Shown in pieces: positions 8,679-16,292 of a stretch of DNA of 45,088 nucleotides. The stretch comes from Gammaproteobacteria bacterium (GTDB lineage Bacteria; Pseudomonadota; Gammaproteobacteria; Enterobacterales; Alteromonadaceae). The notes under the pieces are model-generated. The model saw nothing but the letters and a program-made list of their open reading frames with translations. It had not been told where the DNA came from and made no database searches. The DNA lies in the NCBI GenBank assembly GCA_018815765.1, contig JAHIWM010000102.1, positions 1 through 45,088 of the forward strand. The letters run 5' to 3'. Made by a program: the position numbers and the translations under genes. Every line of letters starts with the position of its first letter. The first letter of the stretch is position 1.

Positions 8679-8714
8679 AAGCCACTGTATTGTAGTGAAT
8701 ACGGTGGCTTTTTT
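8679..8714 (+). terminator. Rho-independent terminator
   Basis: Stem AAGCCAC (8679-8685)/GTGGCTT (8704-8710), extended inward by GTATT/AATAC across a one-base mismatch, followed by a run of six T. It lies 56 bases past the stop of the haem-motif gene. Confidence 0.85.
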
Positions 8715-8842
8715 GAGTTGAAATAACCCCATCACTTTTCTGCTCACCAAAACTAAATACTTTGCTGTAGCTTGATTGTTTGCCATCTCAAGTCCAGAGT
8801 TTATTCATCACGCTGTGGCGGTATGGTAGGAGTAAAACCAGC

Positions 8843-9148
8843 ATGAAAATGATTTATACCCATGAAAACCGGCTGATTGTCAGCAATATCAAAAACATTC
8901 TGCAGCGCCGTGGTTTTGAGATTTTTGTAAAAAACGAACATGCCATCAGTATGATAGGTGAAGCCTCGGCTTTTGATAGCTGGCTGGAGTTATGGCTGGT
9001 GGACGAAAACGATTTTGCTTTAGCCAGCATGATATTAAAGAACCTGAAGCTGGATAGTGAAGCTGAAGATTGGTACTGCAGTAAATGTTCGGAAGAAAAC
9101 GCAGCTTCATTTGAGTTGTGCTGGAACTGTGGCACTGAGCCAAGCTGA
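8843..9148 (+). CDS. DUF2007-type protein with C-terminal zinc ribbon
   Basis: 101 aa from the ATG at 8843, preceded by GTAGGAGT; an upstream in-frame ATG (8780) is not supported. Residues 1-70 resemble the DUF2007 (putative prokaryotic signal-transducing) fold: MKMIYTHENRLIVSNIKN, KNEHAISMIGEA, ELWLVDENDFALA. The tail carries CxxC (WYCSKCSEE) and a second CxxC (CWNCGTEPS), a four-Cys zinc ribbon. Cytoplasmic; function of the family is unknown. The DUF2007 call is from memory of the family pattern. Confidence 0.8.
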   Translation: MKMIYTHENRLIVSNIKNILQRRGFEIFVKNEHAISMIGEASAFDSWLELWLVDENDFALASMILKNLKLDSEAEDWYCSKCSEENAASFELCWNCGTEPS

Positions 9149-9223
9149 AGTATAGAAATAACTGCGGACCAAGCTCTTGCGCTGTATAGTCTTGCTGAAT
9201 CTCCCTTTGTTGAAAAGAACCTT

Positions 9224-9505
9224 ATGAATTTAGATAAAGCGAAAAAACGTCTTTCCAAACAGCTGACTAAAGGCTTTGAGGGTTACCCTGTGTTGTCTCT
9301 GGCTTATTTCGGTGACACTACGGATAAGGCGACCGAAGTATTGCTGACTTTTGTATTAGAAGAGGGGGCGGCAGCTATGGAGCAGAAGTTTTCCAGTACA
9401 GAAGATGTCCGGCAGGATGAGACTATTCAGTCTGTACTGGTAAAAATTATTGAGCGTTCTAATGCTAAAACTGTGACTGAAATAGCTGGTGTTGCTATCA
9501 GGTAA
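9224..9505 (+). CDS. Small conserved hypothetical protein (93 aa)
   Basis: Soluble, no signal peptide, charged N-terminus (MNLDKAKKRLSKQLTKGFEGYP), a central FVLEEGAAAMEQKF segment and a C-terminal DETIQSVLVKIIERSNAKT. I recall similar uncharacterised proteins in Shewanella-like bacteria, but no function. It lies 75 bases downstream of the DUF2007 gene in the same direction and may share its transcript; a terminator hairpin follows its stop. Confidence 0.75.
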   Translation: MNLDKAKKRLSKQLTKGFEGYPVLSLAYFGDTTDKATEVLLTFVLEEGAAAMEQKFSSTEDVRQDETIQSVLVKIIERSNAKTVTEIAGVAIR

Positions 9506-9537
9506 AAAGGCGGTGATTAGACCGCCCGGACTTTTTA
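9504..9537. terminator. Bidirectional terminator
   Basis: Stem GGCGGT (9509-9514)/ACCGCC (9521-9526) with loop GATTAG, flanked by AAAAA on the left and CTTTTT on the right. It sits in the 42-base gap between converging genes ending at 9505 and 9548 and can serve both strands. Confidence 0.75.
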
Positions 9538-9547
9538 GTAAAGTGAC

Positions 9548-11131
9548 TTAATTTTCTGCTGTGTGGACGTCTTTTGCTTTATGAACAAGTTCACGCACAT
9601 CTTTTAGCAGTTGCTGCGCATCGTAGACGACACCGTCTTTGATGGTGTAACGCACACCTTTACTGCGCTCCGGTTCGTTATTGTCGTTGAGTCTGTAATG
9701 GCCAGTGCCATACAGTACTTTAAAGTTGGCCAGCGGGTTTTCAGCCACTATCAGCATATCGGCCTTTTTACCCGGCACTAAGCTGCCGATGTCTTTCTCC
9801 ATACCTAAAGCCTGAGCGCCATTTAAGGTAGCGACTTGAATCACTTCCAGCGGATTAAAGCCAGCTTCACGCAGCAGCTCCAGTTCCTGAATATAAGCAA
9901 AACCATAAATTTTATAAATGTAACCCGCGTCAGAACCAGCTGTGACACGGCCACCATGGTTTTTGTAGTCATTTAAAAACTGGAACCAGATGCGGTAGTT
10001 TTCGCGCCAGGCGATTTCCTGATCGGTCGTCCAGTCAAACCAAAATGAACCGTGGGCATAACGGTTAGGTTTAAAGAAGTTCGCTAACGTAGGCAGGGTG
10101 TAGTCCTGATGCCATTCAGCATTACGCTGCGCGCTGGCATCCCGTGTAGCCTCGTAAATAGTCAGTGTAGGGTTGATGGTAAAGTCCAGTTTGATCAGTT
10201 CATCCCGCACTGCATTCCATTTGTCTGAACCAGGTGCTGCCGCCTGCTTCCATAAGTTTCCAGCGTTGGCGAACCTGTCCTGCTCATTTTGATAGTTGTA
10301 ATTGGCCGGGTAATTCTGGATCACCTGGCCAGTAAACAGCGCTTCAGGCAAACCATACCAATGTTCCATTGAGGTTAAGCCCATACGGGCGCTGTCCAGT
10401 GCATTGGTGCCCATCACGTTGAGCTGAGCATGGTGCATCATAGTGCCAAGCTGTTGTTTTTTCGCTTCATCTAAAGCGGCCGAAATAATGGCTGGAGTAG
10501 AGCCAAAAAATTTAATACCAGCGGCACCGGAATCCTTAATATCCCGCACCCAATCTCTCGCTTGCTCCGGACTGAATACAGGTTTACTCAGGCCCTGACC
10601 AAAGCCGATATAAGGCACGATACGAGGTGCGACTATGCTGTTTTTTTCTGAGGCTTTGACATGGCGCATAGTCCAGTCCACACCATTAAAACTGCCGGGT
10701 TCACGTACTGTGGTAATACCATGAGCCAGCCAGAGTTTAAATACATATTCGGCCGGAGTGCCGTTGGCGGAACCACCTATATGGCCGTGCATATCAATAA
10801 AACCCGGCAGAATATACATGCCGCTGACATCCATTTCCTGATCGCCAGCTTGTGCTTTAGGCCTGCCTTCTGGCAATACAGGCACGCCCGGATTGCCTAC
10901 GGCGCTGATTTCTGTGATGCGATCCTTTTCAATCACTATATCTACAGGCCCAACAGGAGGTGCGCCTTCACCGCTGATATAAGTACCACCTCGCAAAATC
11001 AGTCGTTTGTACGGGCCTTCGCCTCTGTCCCGTTCTGGTGCTGACGGAGTTCGTTCTGCTGTTGCTGCAGCTGCTGGCAGACCAGCCAGTGCCAGAACTA
11101 AAGCCGTGCCGATAAAAGGCAGAATACGCAT
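9548..11131 (-). CDS. Secreted amidohydrolase-superfamily metal-dependent hydrolase
   Basis: 527 aa, imidazolonepropionase/dipeptidase-like amidohydrolase acting in the periplasm (substrate unknown). Signal peptide about 1-23. Beta-sandwich start (RLILRGGTYISGEG), then metal-binding HxH in PGFIDMHGHIGG, further ligands in MMHHAQLN and MEHWYG, and the final Asp in TAGSDAGYIYK; the closing sandwich contains GSLVPGKKADMLIVAENPLANF. All superfamily metal ligands appear present. The start has AAGGA upstream on the minus strand. Stands alone. A second amidohydrolase at 27583 is a separate, shorter relative. Confidence 0.9.
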   Translation of the reverse strand: MRILPFIGTALVLALAGLPAAAATAERTPSAPERDRGEGPYKRLILRGGTYISGEGAPPVGPVDIVIEKDRITEISAVGNPGVPVLPEGRPKAQAGDQEMDVSGMYILPGFIDMHGHIGGSANGTPAEYVFKLWLAHGITTVREPGSFNGVDWTMRHVKASEKNSIVAPRIVPYIGFGQGLSKPVFSPEQARDWVRDIKDSGAAGIKFFGSTPAIISAALDEAKKQQLGTMMHHAQLNVMGTNALDSARMGLTSMEHWYGLPEALFTGQVIQNYPANYNYQNEQDRFANAGNLWKQAAAPGSDKWNAVRDELIKLDFTINPTLTIYEATRDASAQRNAEWHQDYTLPTLANFFKPNRYAHGSFWFDWTTDQEIAWRENYRIWFQFLNDYKNHGGRVTAGSDAGYIYKIYGFAYIQELELLREAGFNPLEVIQVATLNGAQALGMEKDIGSLVPGKKADMLIVAENPLANFKVLYGTGHYRLNDNNEPERSKGVRYTIKDGVVYDAQQLLKDVRELVHKAKDVHTAEN

Positions 11132-11439
11132 GGTTTTTCCTTATTTTTTGTTATGTTGCATATGCTGTAAAGTACTATGGCAAGGCGCAGAGCAGGCTGC
11201 AACTGAATAGGTTGAACTGACTCTGTTAAGCGATAATGGGCGGTGAGTTTGAGGTAGATGTGATTCGGATTAGCAATTGAAAAAAGAGTTTCAGCATAGA
11301 TGTGTCAGAGCCTGAGATCACTTAGCCATAACTGTGGCTACCAAAGCTGAAAGCAACACAGCAGTACAACGATCAGATCAAACGAAGCTGTATCTGCGGC
11401 TACTGTTTTGTAAAGCGTCCCGTGATTAGTCAGACCTGA
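11132..11439. other. Gap without a recognisable gene
   Basis: This 308-base stretch between two leftward genes should hold the amidohydrolase promoter. I saw no convincing small ORF with a ribosome site, RNA gene, repeat or strong terminator in it. Confidence 0.5.
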
Positions 11440-11733
11440 TTAGCGTGCGCTGGCGCCGCTTCCGCCAAGAAACATGGCTGCGCCTATTACATAACCAATG
11501 TCGTACCAGCCACCCGAGTTAGGGAAGGCGTAAATACGCACGTCGGTAAAGTAGCTGCCAACTAAGCTAAAAACAATACAGAAACCATGAATAAGTCCGG
11601 TGACGAAACTGACCGGGTCTGATTCACTTTGGCCTGACAGAGGTTGTGTGGCACAGCCGGCTAAAATGCCAGCCACGACAATAAACAACAGCAGGTTTTT
11701 ATGTTTGATTAAGGCGCGCTTGATAAATTGCAT
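11440..11733 (-). CDS. Small lipoprotein with Gly-rich C-terminus
   Basis: 97 aa. A positively charged start (MQFIKRALIKHK) and hydrophobic stretch lead to a lipobox LAGC at about residues 24-27, so it is a predicted lipoprotein. The rest includes SFVTGLIHGFCIVFSLVGSYF, then YAFPNSGGWYDIGYVIG and a final GGSGASAR. I recall uncharacterised bacterial relatives with the GGWYD..G pattern; no known function. Ribosome site AAGGA precedes the start. Confidence 0.75.
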   Translation of the reverse strand: MQFIKRALIKHKNLLLFIVVAGILAGCATQPLSGQSESDPVSFVTGLIHGFCIVFSLVGSYFTDVRIYAFPNSGGWYDIGYVIGAAMFLGGSGASAR

Positions 11734-11971
11734 AAGTATCCTTGAAGACCGCTAACAGTTGTACTTTGTACCTAGAGTCACTTGTACCTTGTGAAGTTAT
11801 GCGGTGTGATGCATATCAGCGATTCATTGTAGCACAGGGACCATTTGCTAAATTTTGCCGGAAAGTGCAGGGCATTATTCAAGTAACTATGTTCCAGATC
11901 AAAGCTGTCTCTGGTGCGCTGTTTTGATCTGGTTTATCTTTAACTTAACAGCAGTTCACTGAGTTTGCCAT

Positions 11972-12775
11972 TTGCGATTGTATCTATTCCTCTGGCTATT
12001 GATATGGCCTGTTTCAGCGGTAAGTCAGGATGAGCCCCCGTCTGCAGAGCCAACCATGCATATCCGTATTGCGGCGGAGGATAACTGGCCACCATTTTCT
12101 GACTCTCAGGGGCAGGGGCTTTCTGAGCTGTTGGTCAAAGCAGCCTTTGCCACTCAGGGTTATCAGATCGCTACAGTTGTTGTGCCTTATGCCCGCGCTT
12201 TGCATTCTACCCGTCAAGGCACTACGGATGCTTGCTGGAATGTAACCCGACAGCACAACACAGAGCAGGAATTTACCCTGCATAAAATTCCATTATTTAC
12301 GGCCGACTCGTCCTTTTATTATTACCGTAAACCTCAGGCTTATGCTTCAGTGGCGCAGATCCCAGACGGTGCCGTAGTAGGGGTTATTTTAGGTTATGAA
12401 TACGGTGATTTATACGAGCAGCATAAAAAGAGGTTTAAGTTAGTTGAAGTATCGACTCATGCTCAGCTGATTGGTTTGCTGAACACAAATAAACTGGATC
12501 TGGCGATATTTTTTGATGATGTATTAGGTTATTACCTGCAGCACGAAGGGATCAAGGCGCAGCATATTCGACGTGGCAAGCTGAACCACAGCAGCGAAAT
12601 TTATCTGGCTTTTAGCAAAGAGAATCCTCAAAGTAGTAAAAGAGCAACAGCCCTGGATGCAGGTATCACTGAACTGAAAAAATCCGGTGCTTATCAGCAA
12701 TTGCTGCTGCGGATCAGGCCAGGATCCGGCTCTTCTGATCAGGTACTACAAAAGGACAGGCGAACAGATCAATGA
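11972..12775 (+). CDS. Periplasmic solute-binding-like protein (SBP_bac_3 type)
   Basis: 267 aa, resembling the polar amino acid-binding family of ABC transporters; no transporter genes are nearby, so it may be an orphan sensor or binding protein. The only start that keeps the signal peptide (RLYLFLWLLIWPVSAVSQ) is TTG at 11972; a stop lies four codons upstream and no clear ribosome site is visible, so expression may be low. Family features: IAAEDNWPPFSDSQGQGLSELLV, the VPYARALHSTRQGTTDACWN segment, and YEYGDLYE. Its stop codon overlaps the ATG of the AraC-type frame (ATGA at 12772), implying translational coupling. Confidence 0.8.
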   Translation: MRLYLFLWLLIWPVSAVSQDEPPSAEPTMHIRIAAEDNWPPFSDSQGQGLSELLVKAAFATQGYQIATVVVPYARALHSTRQGTTDACWNVTRQHNTEQEFTLHKIPLFTADSSFYYYRKPQAYASVAQIPDGAVVGVILGYEYGDLYEQHKKRFKLVEVSTHAQLIGLLNTNKLDLAIFFDDVLGYYLQHEGIKAQHIRRGKLNHSSEIYLAFSKENPQSSKRATALDAGITELKKSGAYQQLLLRIRPGSGSSDQVLQKDRRTDQ

Positions 12776-12834
12776 CTCCCTCAACTCACCCGCTGTTTTG
12801 ACGCAACCCAAGCTTACCTTATCTGGAGCTACGT
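12772..12834 (+). pseudogene. N-terminus of AraC regulator interrupted by in-frame TGA
   Basis: ATG at 12772 overlaps the upstream stop (ATGA) and reads MTPSTHPLF, then TGA at 12799-12801, then RNPSLPYLELR running without a break into the AraC-family frame at 12835. From memory, AraC proteins of this type start with a PLFWRDP.LPF-like segment, so the TGA sits where Trp (TGG) is expected. One G-to-A change would explain it. Either a real nonsense mutation or a base-call error. Confidence 0.75.
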
Positions 12835-13641
12835 TTGGTCGTGGATGGACGTAAGGTAACTTATGCACCTCATTCACATCAGCAGTGGTCTGTTGGCGCT
12901 ATTCTGGCCGGACAAAGTGAGTTTCTTTGTGCCGACCGGCTGCATTATGTTGAGCAGGGGGCTTTGGTGGTAATGAACCCAGACCAGGTGCATGCCTGCA
13001 ACCCACGCCAGAATTCGCCTTGGGCTTATTATATGATGCATCTGGATAAAGACTGGTTAGCTGATTTTTTACAACAGGCAGGTATCAGAACCAGCGCCTT
13101 GTGGCGTGATACCAAAGTCGATACGCTTTGTGAAACAGCATTGTTCGAGGGCTTTGTTGTTTTGGCTGAACTTCTGATGTCGGCAAAATACAGCGCTGCG
13201 GAAAAAGAGCAAAAGCTAAAGGCTTACCTGAGCAGGCTGTTTTTACAACTGGATCAGCAAAACCAGAACACTGAAGACCTGTTACCCGCCAACCCTTTGT
13301 ATCTGGTGGCAGCTTATCTGAGTGAACATTGTCAGGAAGACAGGGCTATTGACAGCATCAGCGCTGAATTTGGTTACAGTGCAGGTTATTTGGTTCGTGC
13401 CTTTAAGCGCCATTTTAATCTGACACCTCATGCCTACCGGTTAAACCGGCGGGTGCAGCTGGGGCAACAGGCCTTAAAGCAAGGGGAAGCTATTTCAGCT
13501 GTGGCCCACACTACAGGCTTTAGTGATCAGGCGCACTTTCAGCGGGTATTTAAACAGCGGGTTGCAGCGACACCGGATCAGTATCGCCGCTCTGTATTAG
13601 AACAGGATCAGAATACAACTGGCAGCAAGCAAGACAGCTAG
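12835..13641 (+). CDS. AraC-family transcriptional regulator (N-terminus disrupted)
   Basis: Cupin-like AraC_binding domain (DGRKVTYAPHSHQQWSVGAI, then MNPDQVHACNP) followed by two helix-turn-helices near the C-terminus (AISAEFGYSAGYLVRAFKRHF-like and GEAISAVAHTTGFSDQAHFQRVFKQR). As given, TTG at 12835 is the first usable start after the in-frame TGA at 12799; reinitiation there would lose about 21 residues at the edge of the sensor domain, while the DNA-binding half is intact. It overlaps the convergent LysE exporter by 45 bases. AraC genes of this type often control an adjacent LysE exporter (family knowledge), so the pairing is likely functional or recently functional. Confidence 0.85.
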   Translation: MVVDGRKVTYAPHSHQQWSVGAILAGQSEFLCADRLHYVEQGALVVMNPDQVHACNPRQNSPWAYYMMHLDKDWLADFLQQAGIRTSALWRDTKVDTLCETALFEGFVVLAELLMSAKYSAAEKEQKLKAYLSRLFLQLDQQNQNTEDLLPANPLYLVAAYLSEHCQEDRAIDSISAEFGYSAGYLVRAFKRHFNLTPHAYRLNRRVQLGQQALKQGEAISAVAHTTGFSDQAHFQRVFKQRVAATPDQYRRSVLEQDQNTTGSKQDS

Positions 13642-14187
13642 CGTTTTATTCAGCATGCGCATTCTGGCCGGGCTCTGTAAATAATGACGTAACACAATAC
13701 CTGCCCAAAGCCATGCCGCCAGCGACAACCAGCAAATAGGCAGATAAAGACCCGCAAAAATCAACAATTGATCGGTATGAGCTTCAGGAATATAAACGGC
13801 TATACCAGACAAAGAGGCCAGCCAGGCCTTGGGGTTCAGCCATTGCATTAAGGCTCCTGTCATAAAATCCGGCGCCTTCGCCTCCGAATGGTCAGAAAGC
13901 TCACCATTGTCACTGAATAACTGGTAACTCAGATAGAGCAAAAAGGCGATGCCAAGCCATTGCAGCACTTGAGTCAGCAAAGGCAAAGCAGCCAGTACAT
14001 AATGCAAGCCAAAACCTATGACGAAAAATAACAGGATAAAACCCAGGGTTGCACCAGTGATAAAACTCAGCCCTTTGCTCAGGCCATAACGGGCTCCATT
14101 ACTGACGGAGACCAGATTCACCGGGCCTGGTGAAAATGAGGCGGCAAAGGCAAATAAAGCCATGGATGTTATAAGGGATAAAGTCAT
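13597..14187 (-). CDS. LysE/RhtB-family amino acid exporter
   Basis: 196 aa inner-membrane protein, about six helices. The start at 14187 is chosen for its AGGAG site and because the family begins close to this Met; 18 extra upstream codons are open but atypical. Signature SFSPGPVNLVSVSNGARYGLSKGLSFITGATLGF near the N-terminus; QWLNPKAWLASLSG in the middle. Exports amino acids or derivatives by proton exchange (family knowledge; substrate unknown). Its 3' end overlaps the end of the AraC gene, so the two transcripts would be antisense over 45 bases. Confidence 0.9.
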   Translation of the reverse strand: MTLSLITSMALFAFAASFSPGPVNLVSVSNGARYGLSKGLSFITGATLGFILLFFVIGFGLHYVLAALPLLTQVLQWLGIAFLLYLSYQLFSDNGELSDHSEAKAPDFMTGALMQWLNPKAWLASLSGIAVYIPEAHTDQLLIFAGLYLPICWLSLAAWLWAGIVLRHYLQSPARMRMLNKTLAVLLAASCILILF

Positions 14188-14370
14188 AGTGGTGCTCCTG
14201 TATTGATTCAGCAAAGCGCTGACTATGAGCTTTCCCATCACAGCTGTATTGAATAAAACTGACCTTTTTCCTTTTGACTGCTGTTTAAGCTTTTGCAGCA
14301 GAAAAATCAGTAGTTTAGGGCTAAGCTGCTGATGTAGGATAAAACTTATTCCGCTGATGAGGGCAAAGAG

Positions 14371-14742
14371 ATGGTGTTGATCACAAACCTGCTGATACTT
14401 CTGGTTGCTTTATTGCATCTGTATTTTCTAGTGCTGGAAATGTTTTTATGGGACAAACCGAAAGGCATGAAGGCTTTTGGCCTGACACCACAAAAGGCGG
14501 CAGAGACCAAAGTATTGGCGGCGAATCAGGGATTGTACAACGGTTTTTTGGCGGCTGGTTTATTGTGGGGCTTGTTTCAGGGGCTGATGTCTGAAGGCAA
14601 TACAGGCCTGGATTTTAAAGTGTTTTTCCTACTTTGTGTGGTAGCTGCTGGTGTGTATGGCGCTATGACAGTCAGTAAGAAAATTCTGTATATTCAGGCG
14701 ATGCCTGCAGCATTGGCGTTGTTGTTTTTATCTTTGAGTTGA
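14371..14742 (+). CDS. DUF1304 family membrane protein
   Basis: 123 aa with four predicted membrane helices (LLILLVALLHLYFLVLEMFLW, a helix in NGFLAAGLLWGLF, VFFLLCVVAAGVYGAM and MPAALALLFLSL). The pattern LEMFLW, then GLTP and ANQGLYNGFLAAGL, is characteristic of DUF1304. Function unknown. Purine-rich GAGGGCAAAGAG upstream can act as ribosome site. Confidence 0.88.
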   Translation: MVLITNLLILLVALLHLYFLVLEMFLWDKPKGMKAFGLTPQKAAETKVLAANQGLYNGFLAAGLLWGLFQGLMSEGNTGLDFKVFFLLCVVAAGVYGAMTVSKKILYIQAMPAALALLFLSLS

Positions 14743-14750
14743 AAAGAGCT

Positions 14751-15497
14751 TCAGCGTTTTATACATACAAAAAGTGCGTTGCCTGAATTAGTGTCCCATG
14801 CGGCAATTTTTTCGTAGTTATGTTCGAGAATATGCACTTCAAAACAGCTGCAAAGTAGCTGCTCGAGCTCTGCAAAACTGACAGCAACCATGGGGTGTTG
14901 GTCTTGCCAGAGCTGTTTCAAATCGGTCGTGGTTTTTTCGATACTCAGGTTCAGCGTTTGCTTCTCGCCAGTACCGCTGTAGTTCCAGCCGGATTCAAAT
15001 ACAAAATGGCTGTCGTCAAACACAGCGCTATGCCGTACATATGAGTTATTGTCGATTTTGTCTTTATCCACCGCGTTAAAACAAAACACGCCACCTGGTT
15101 TTAGTGCTTTAAATACGCTATCGATACAGGCTTTGAGGTTTTTTATGCTGGCGCTGTAGTGAATGGAGTATAAAAAGCAGGTGATTAAATCGACAGGCTC
15201 AGTCAGATGGAAGTCACACATATTTTGCTGCATAAAGCTGGCTTCAGGGCAACGTTGCTGAGCTTTATCCAGCATAGGCTGATTTAAATCCAGCCCGCTG
15301 CTTTGATAACCCGCATCCAGAAAATGCCGGATATGTGGCCCTGTGCCACAGGCTAAATCCAAATGAGTTCTGCCATCACCACCAAAAAATTGATGCAACC
15401 TGCGCGCACTCTGGCTTTGCGCCTGATAGTCAATATCAGCACACATCAGGTCGTAATAACCGGACAGGTCCGTATATAGTGAATTTGAAGAGTGCAT
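14751..15497 (-). CDS. Class I SAM-dependent methyltransferase
   Basis: 248 aa from the Met at 15497 (a Met at 15536 would add 13 unlike residues; neither has a strong ribosome site). SAM-binding motif I is THLDLACGTGPH, followed by the acidic GLDLNQPML and NMCDFHL loops and the LKPGGVFCFNAVDKDK strand, the standard methyltransferase order. N-terminal YYDLMCADIDY is typical of the Methyltransf_25 type. Substrate unknown. Converges closely with the DUF1304 gene (8-base gap). Confidence 0.88.
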   Translation of the reverse strand: MHSSNSLYTDLSGYYDLMCADIDYQAQSQSARRLHQFFGGDGRTHLDLACGTGPHIRHFLDAGYQSSGLDLNQPMLDKAQQRCPEASFMQQNMCDFHLTEPVDLITCFLYSIHYSASIKNLKACIDSVFKALKPGGVFCFNAVDKDKIDNNSYVRHSAVFDDSHFVFESGWNYSGTGEKQTLNLSIEKTTTDLKQLWQDQHPMVAVSFAELEQLLCSCFEVHILEHNYEKIAAWDTNSGNALFVCIKR

Positions 15498-15626
15498 AGG
15501 TTGGTTGATTTGGTCAAATTTTCGGCCGCGCATCATATATCAGTTCGGTGTTTTTGCGAAGCTCAGCAAGTAGTCTAAAAGTGTTATTCCGTTTGAAATT
15601 TGGGTAGCTTGCTAAAAAAAGCTTGC

Positions 15627-15643
15627 TTATCAGGGCCTGATAA
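15627..15643. promoter_or_regulatory. 17-base palindrome between divergent genes
   Basis: TTATCAGG G CCTGATAA is a perfect 8+1+8 inverted repeat, 78 bases upstream of yggL's ribosome site region and 130 bases upstream of the methyltransferase start. Such symmetry suggests a dimeric regulator site. A nearby direct repeat AGCTTGCT precedes it at about 15607-15627. Confidence 0.45.
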
Positions 15644-15720
15644 CGAGATCCTATAGCGATACAGTATTGTGTTAACTAAGCATCAGGCCGAATTTCCGGT
15701 TGGTGCGCCAAGGAGATCCC

Positions 15721-16059
15721 ATGTCTAAACCTAAAAGCCGTCGTTTACAGAAAAAGCTCTATATGGGCGAATTTACTGAGTACGGTTTTATGTTGTCCTG
15801 TTCTTTAGGCCTGGAGTCTGATCAGGATTTCAGCAAATTGCTGGACCAATTTATTACTCTGATTGAAAGCCGTGATCTGGTGATGGCGGGTGGCGGCGAT
15901 AAAACTCAATTTGAAGCCTTTATCTGGTCTGCGCATCGTTATGGCTCAGCTACACAAGACGATATCAAGGTGATCTCTGACTGGTTTAAAGCTCTGCCTA
16001 CAGTGGACCAATTACAGGTTAGTGAGTTAGTTGATGCTAACTATGGTGTTAGCTTCTAA
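15721..16059 (+). CDS. yggL: YggL family ribosome-associated protein (DUF469)
   Basis: 112 aa. The start at 15721 is fixed by AAGGAGATCCC directly upstream. Family start KSRRLQKKLYMGEFTEYGF matches the conserved RSRRLxKKLxxxEFxExGF of YggL, which has been reported to bind the 50S subunit. Cytoplasmic. It is followed by a strong terminator, so monocistronic. Confidence 0.93.
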   Translation: MSKPKSRRLQKKLYMGEFTEYGFMLSCSLGLESDQDFSKLLDQFITLIESRDLVMAGGGDKTQFEAFIWSAHRYGSATQDDIKVISDWFKALPTVDQLQVSELVDANYGVSF

Positions 16060-16084
16060 TCGTTTTTCGCTAAACCTTTAAATA

Positions 16085-16114
16085 AAAATCCGGCTAAAAT
16101 GCCGGATTTTTTTT
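16085..16114 (+). terminator. Rho-independent terminator of yggL
   Basis: Perfect ten-base stem AAAATCCGGC (16085-16094)/GCCGGATTTT (16101-16110) with a six-base loop and eight consecutive T. Confidence 0.93.
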
Positions 16115-16181
16115 GCTCATTTTTAACTTAAATCACTGTTTCCTCTTTAGTTTTATATGACAAAGCTATTAAATTTTTATG

Positions 16182-16216
16182 ATGTCCTCATTGTGTCATT
16201 TTTCGGACCTTAGACT
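16182..16216 (+). promoter_or_regulatory. Possible two-repeat Pho-box-like promoter before the NLP gene
   Basis: ATGTCCT (16182-16188) and GTGTCAT (16193-16199) are spaced by CATT, giving the 11-base period of PhoB sites (consensus CTGTCAT-N4-CTGTCAT). TAGACT at 16211-16216 is a fair -10 element 11 bases after the second repeat. The first repeat matches weakly, so this is a tentative call. Confidence 0.35.
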
Positions 16217-16288
16217 GTTGTTTCTGATTTCGATCTTACTTCGTAAGGCGGGATTGGCATAAAACAACAATCATCAACCGGAGGTCCG
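16204..16288 (+). promoter_or_regulatory. Long inverted repeat enclosing the NLP ribosome site
   Basis: CGGACCT (16204-16210) pairs with AGGTCCG (16282-16288), and TGTTGTTT (16216-16223) with AAACAACA (16262-16269). Inside is a small hairpin CTTAC (16235-16239)/GTAAG (16243-16247). The right arm contains the GGAGG-like ribosome site of the GTG start at 16293, so folding would hide it. Whether the left arm is transcribed depends on the promoter used. Confidence 0.45.
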
Positions 16289-16292
16289 ACTC

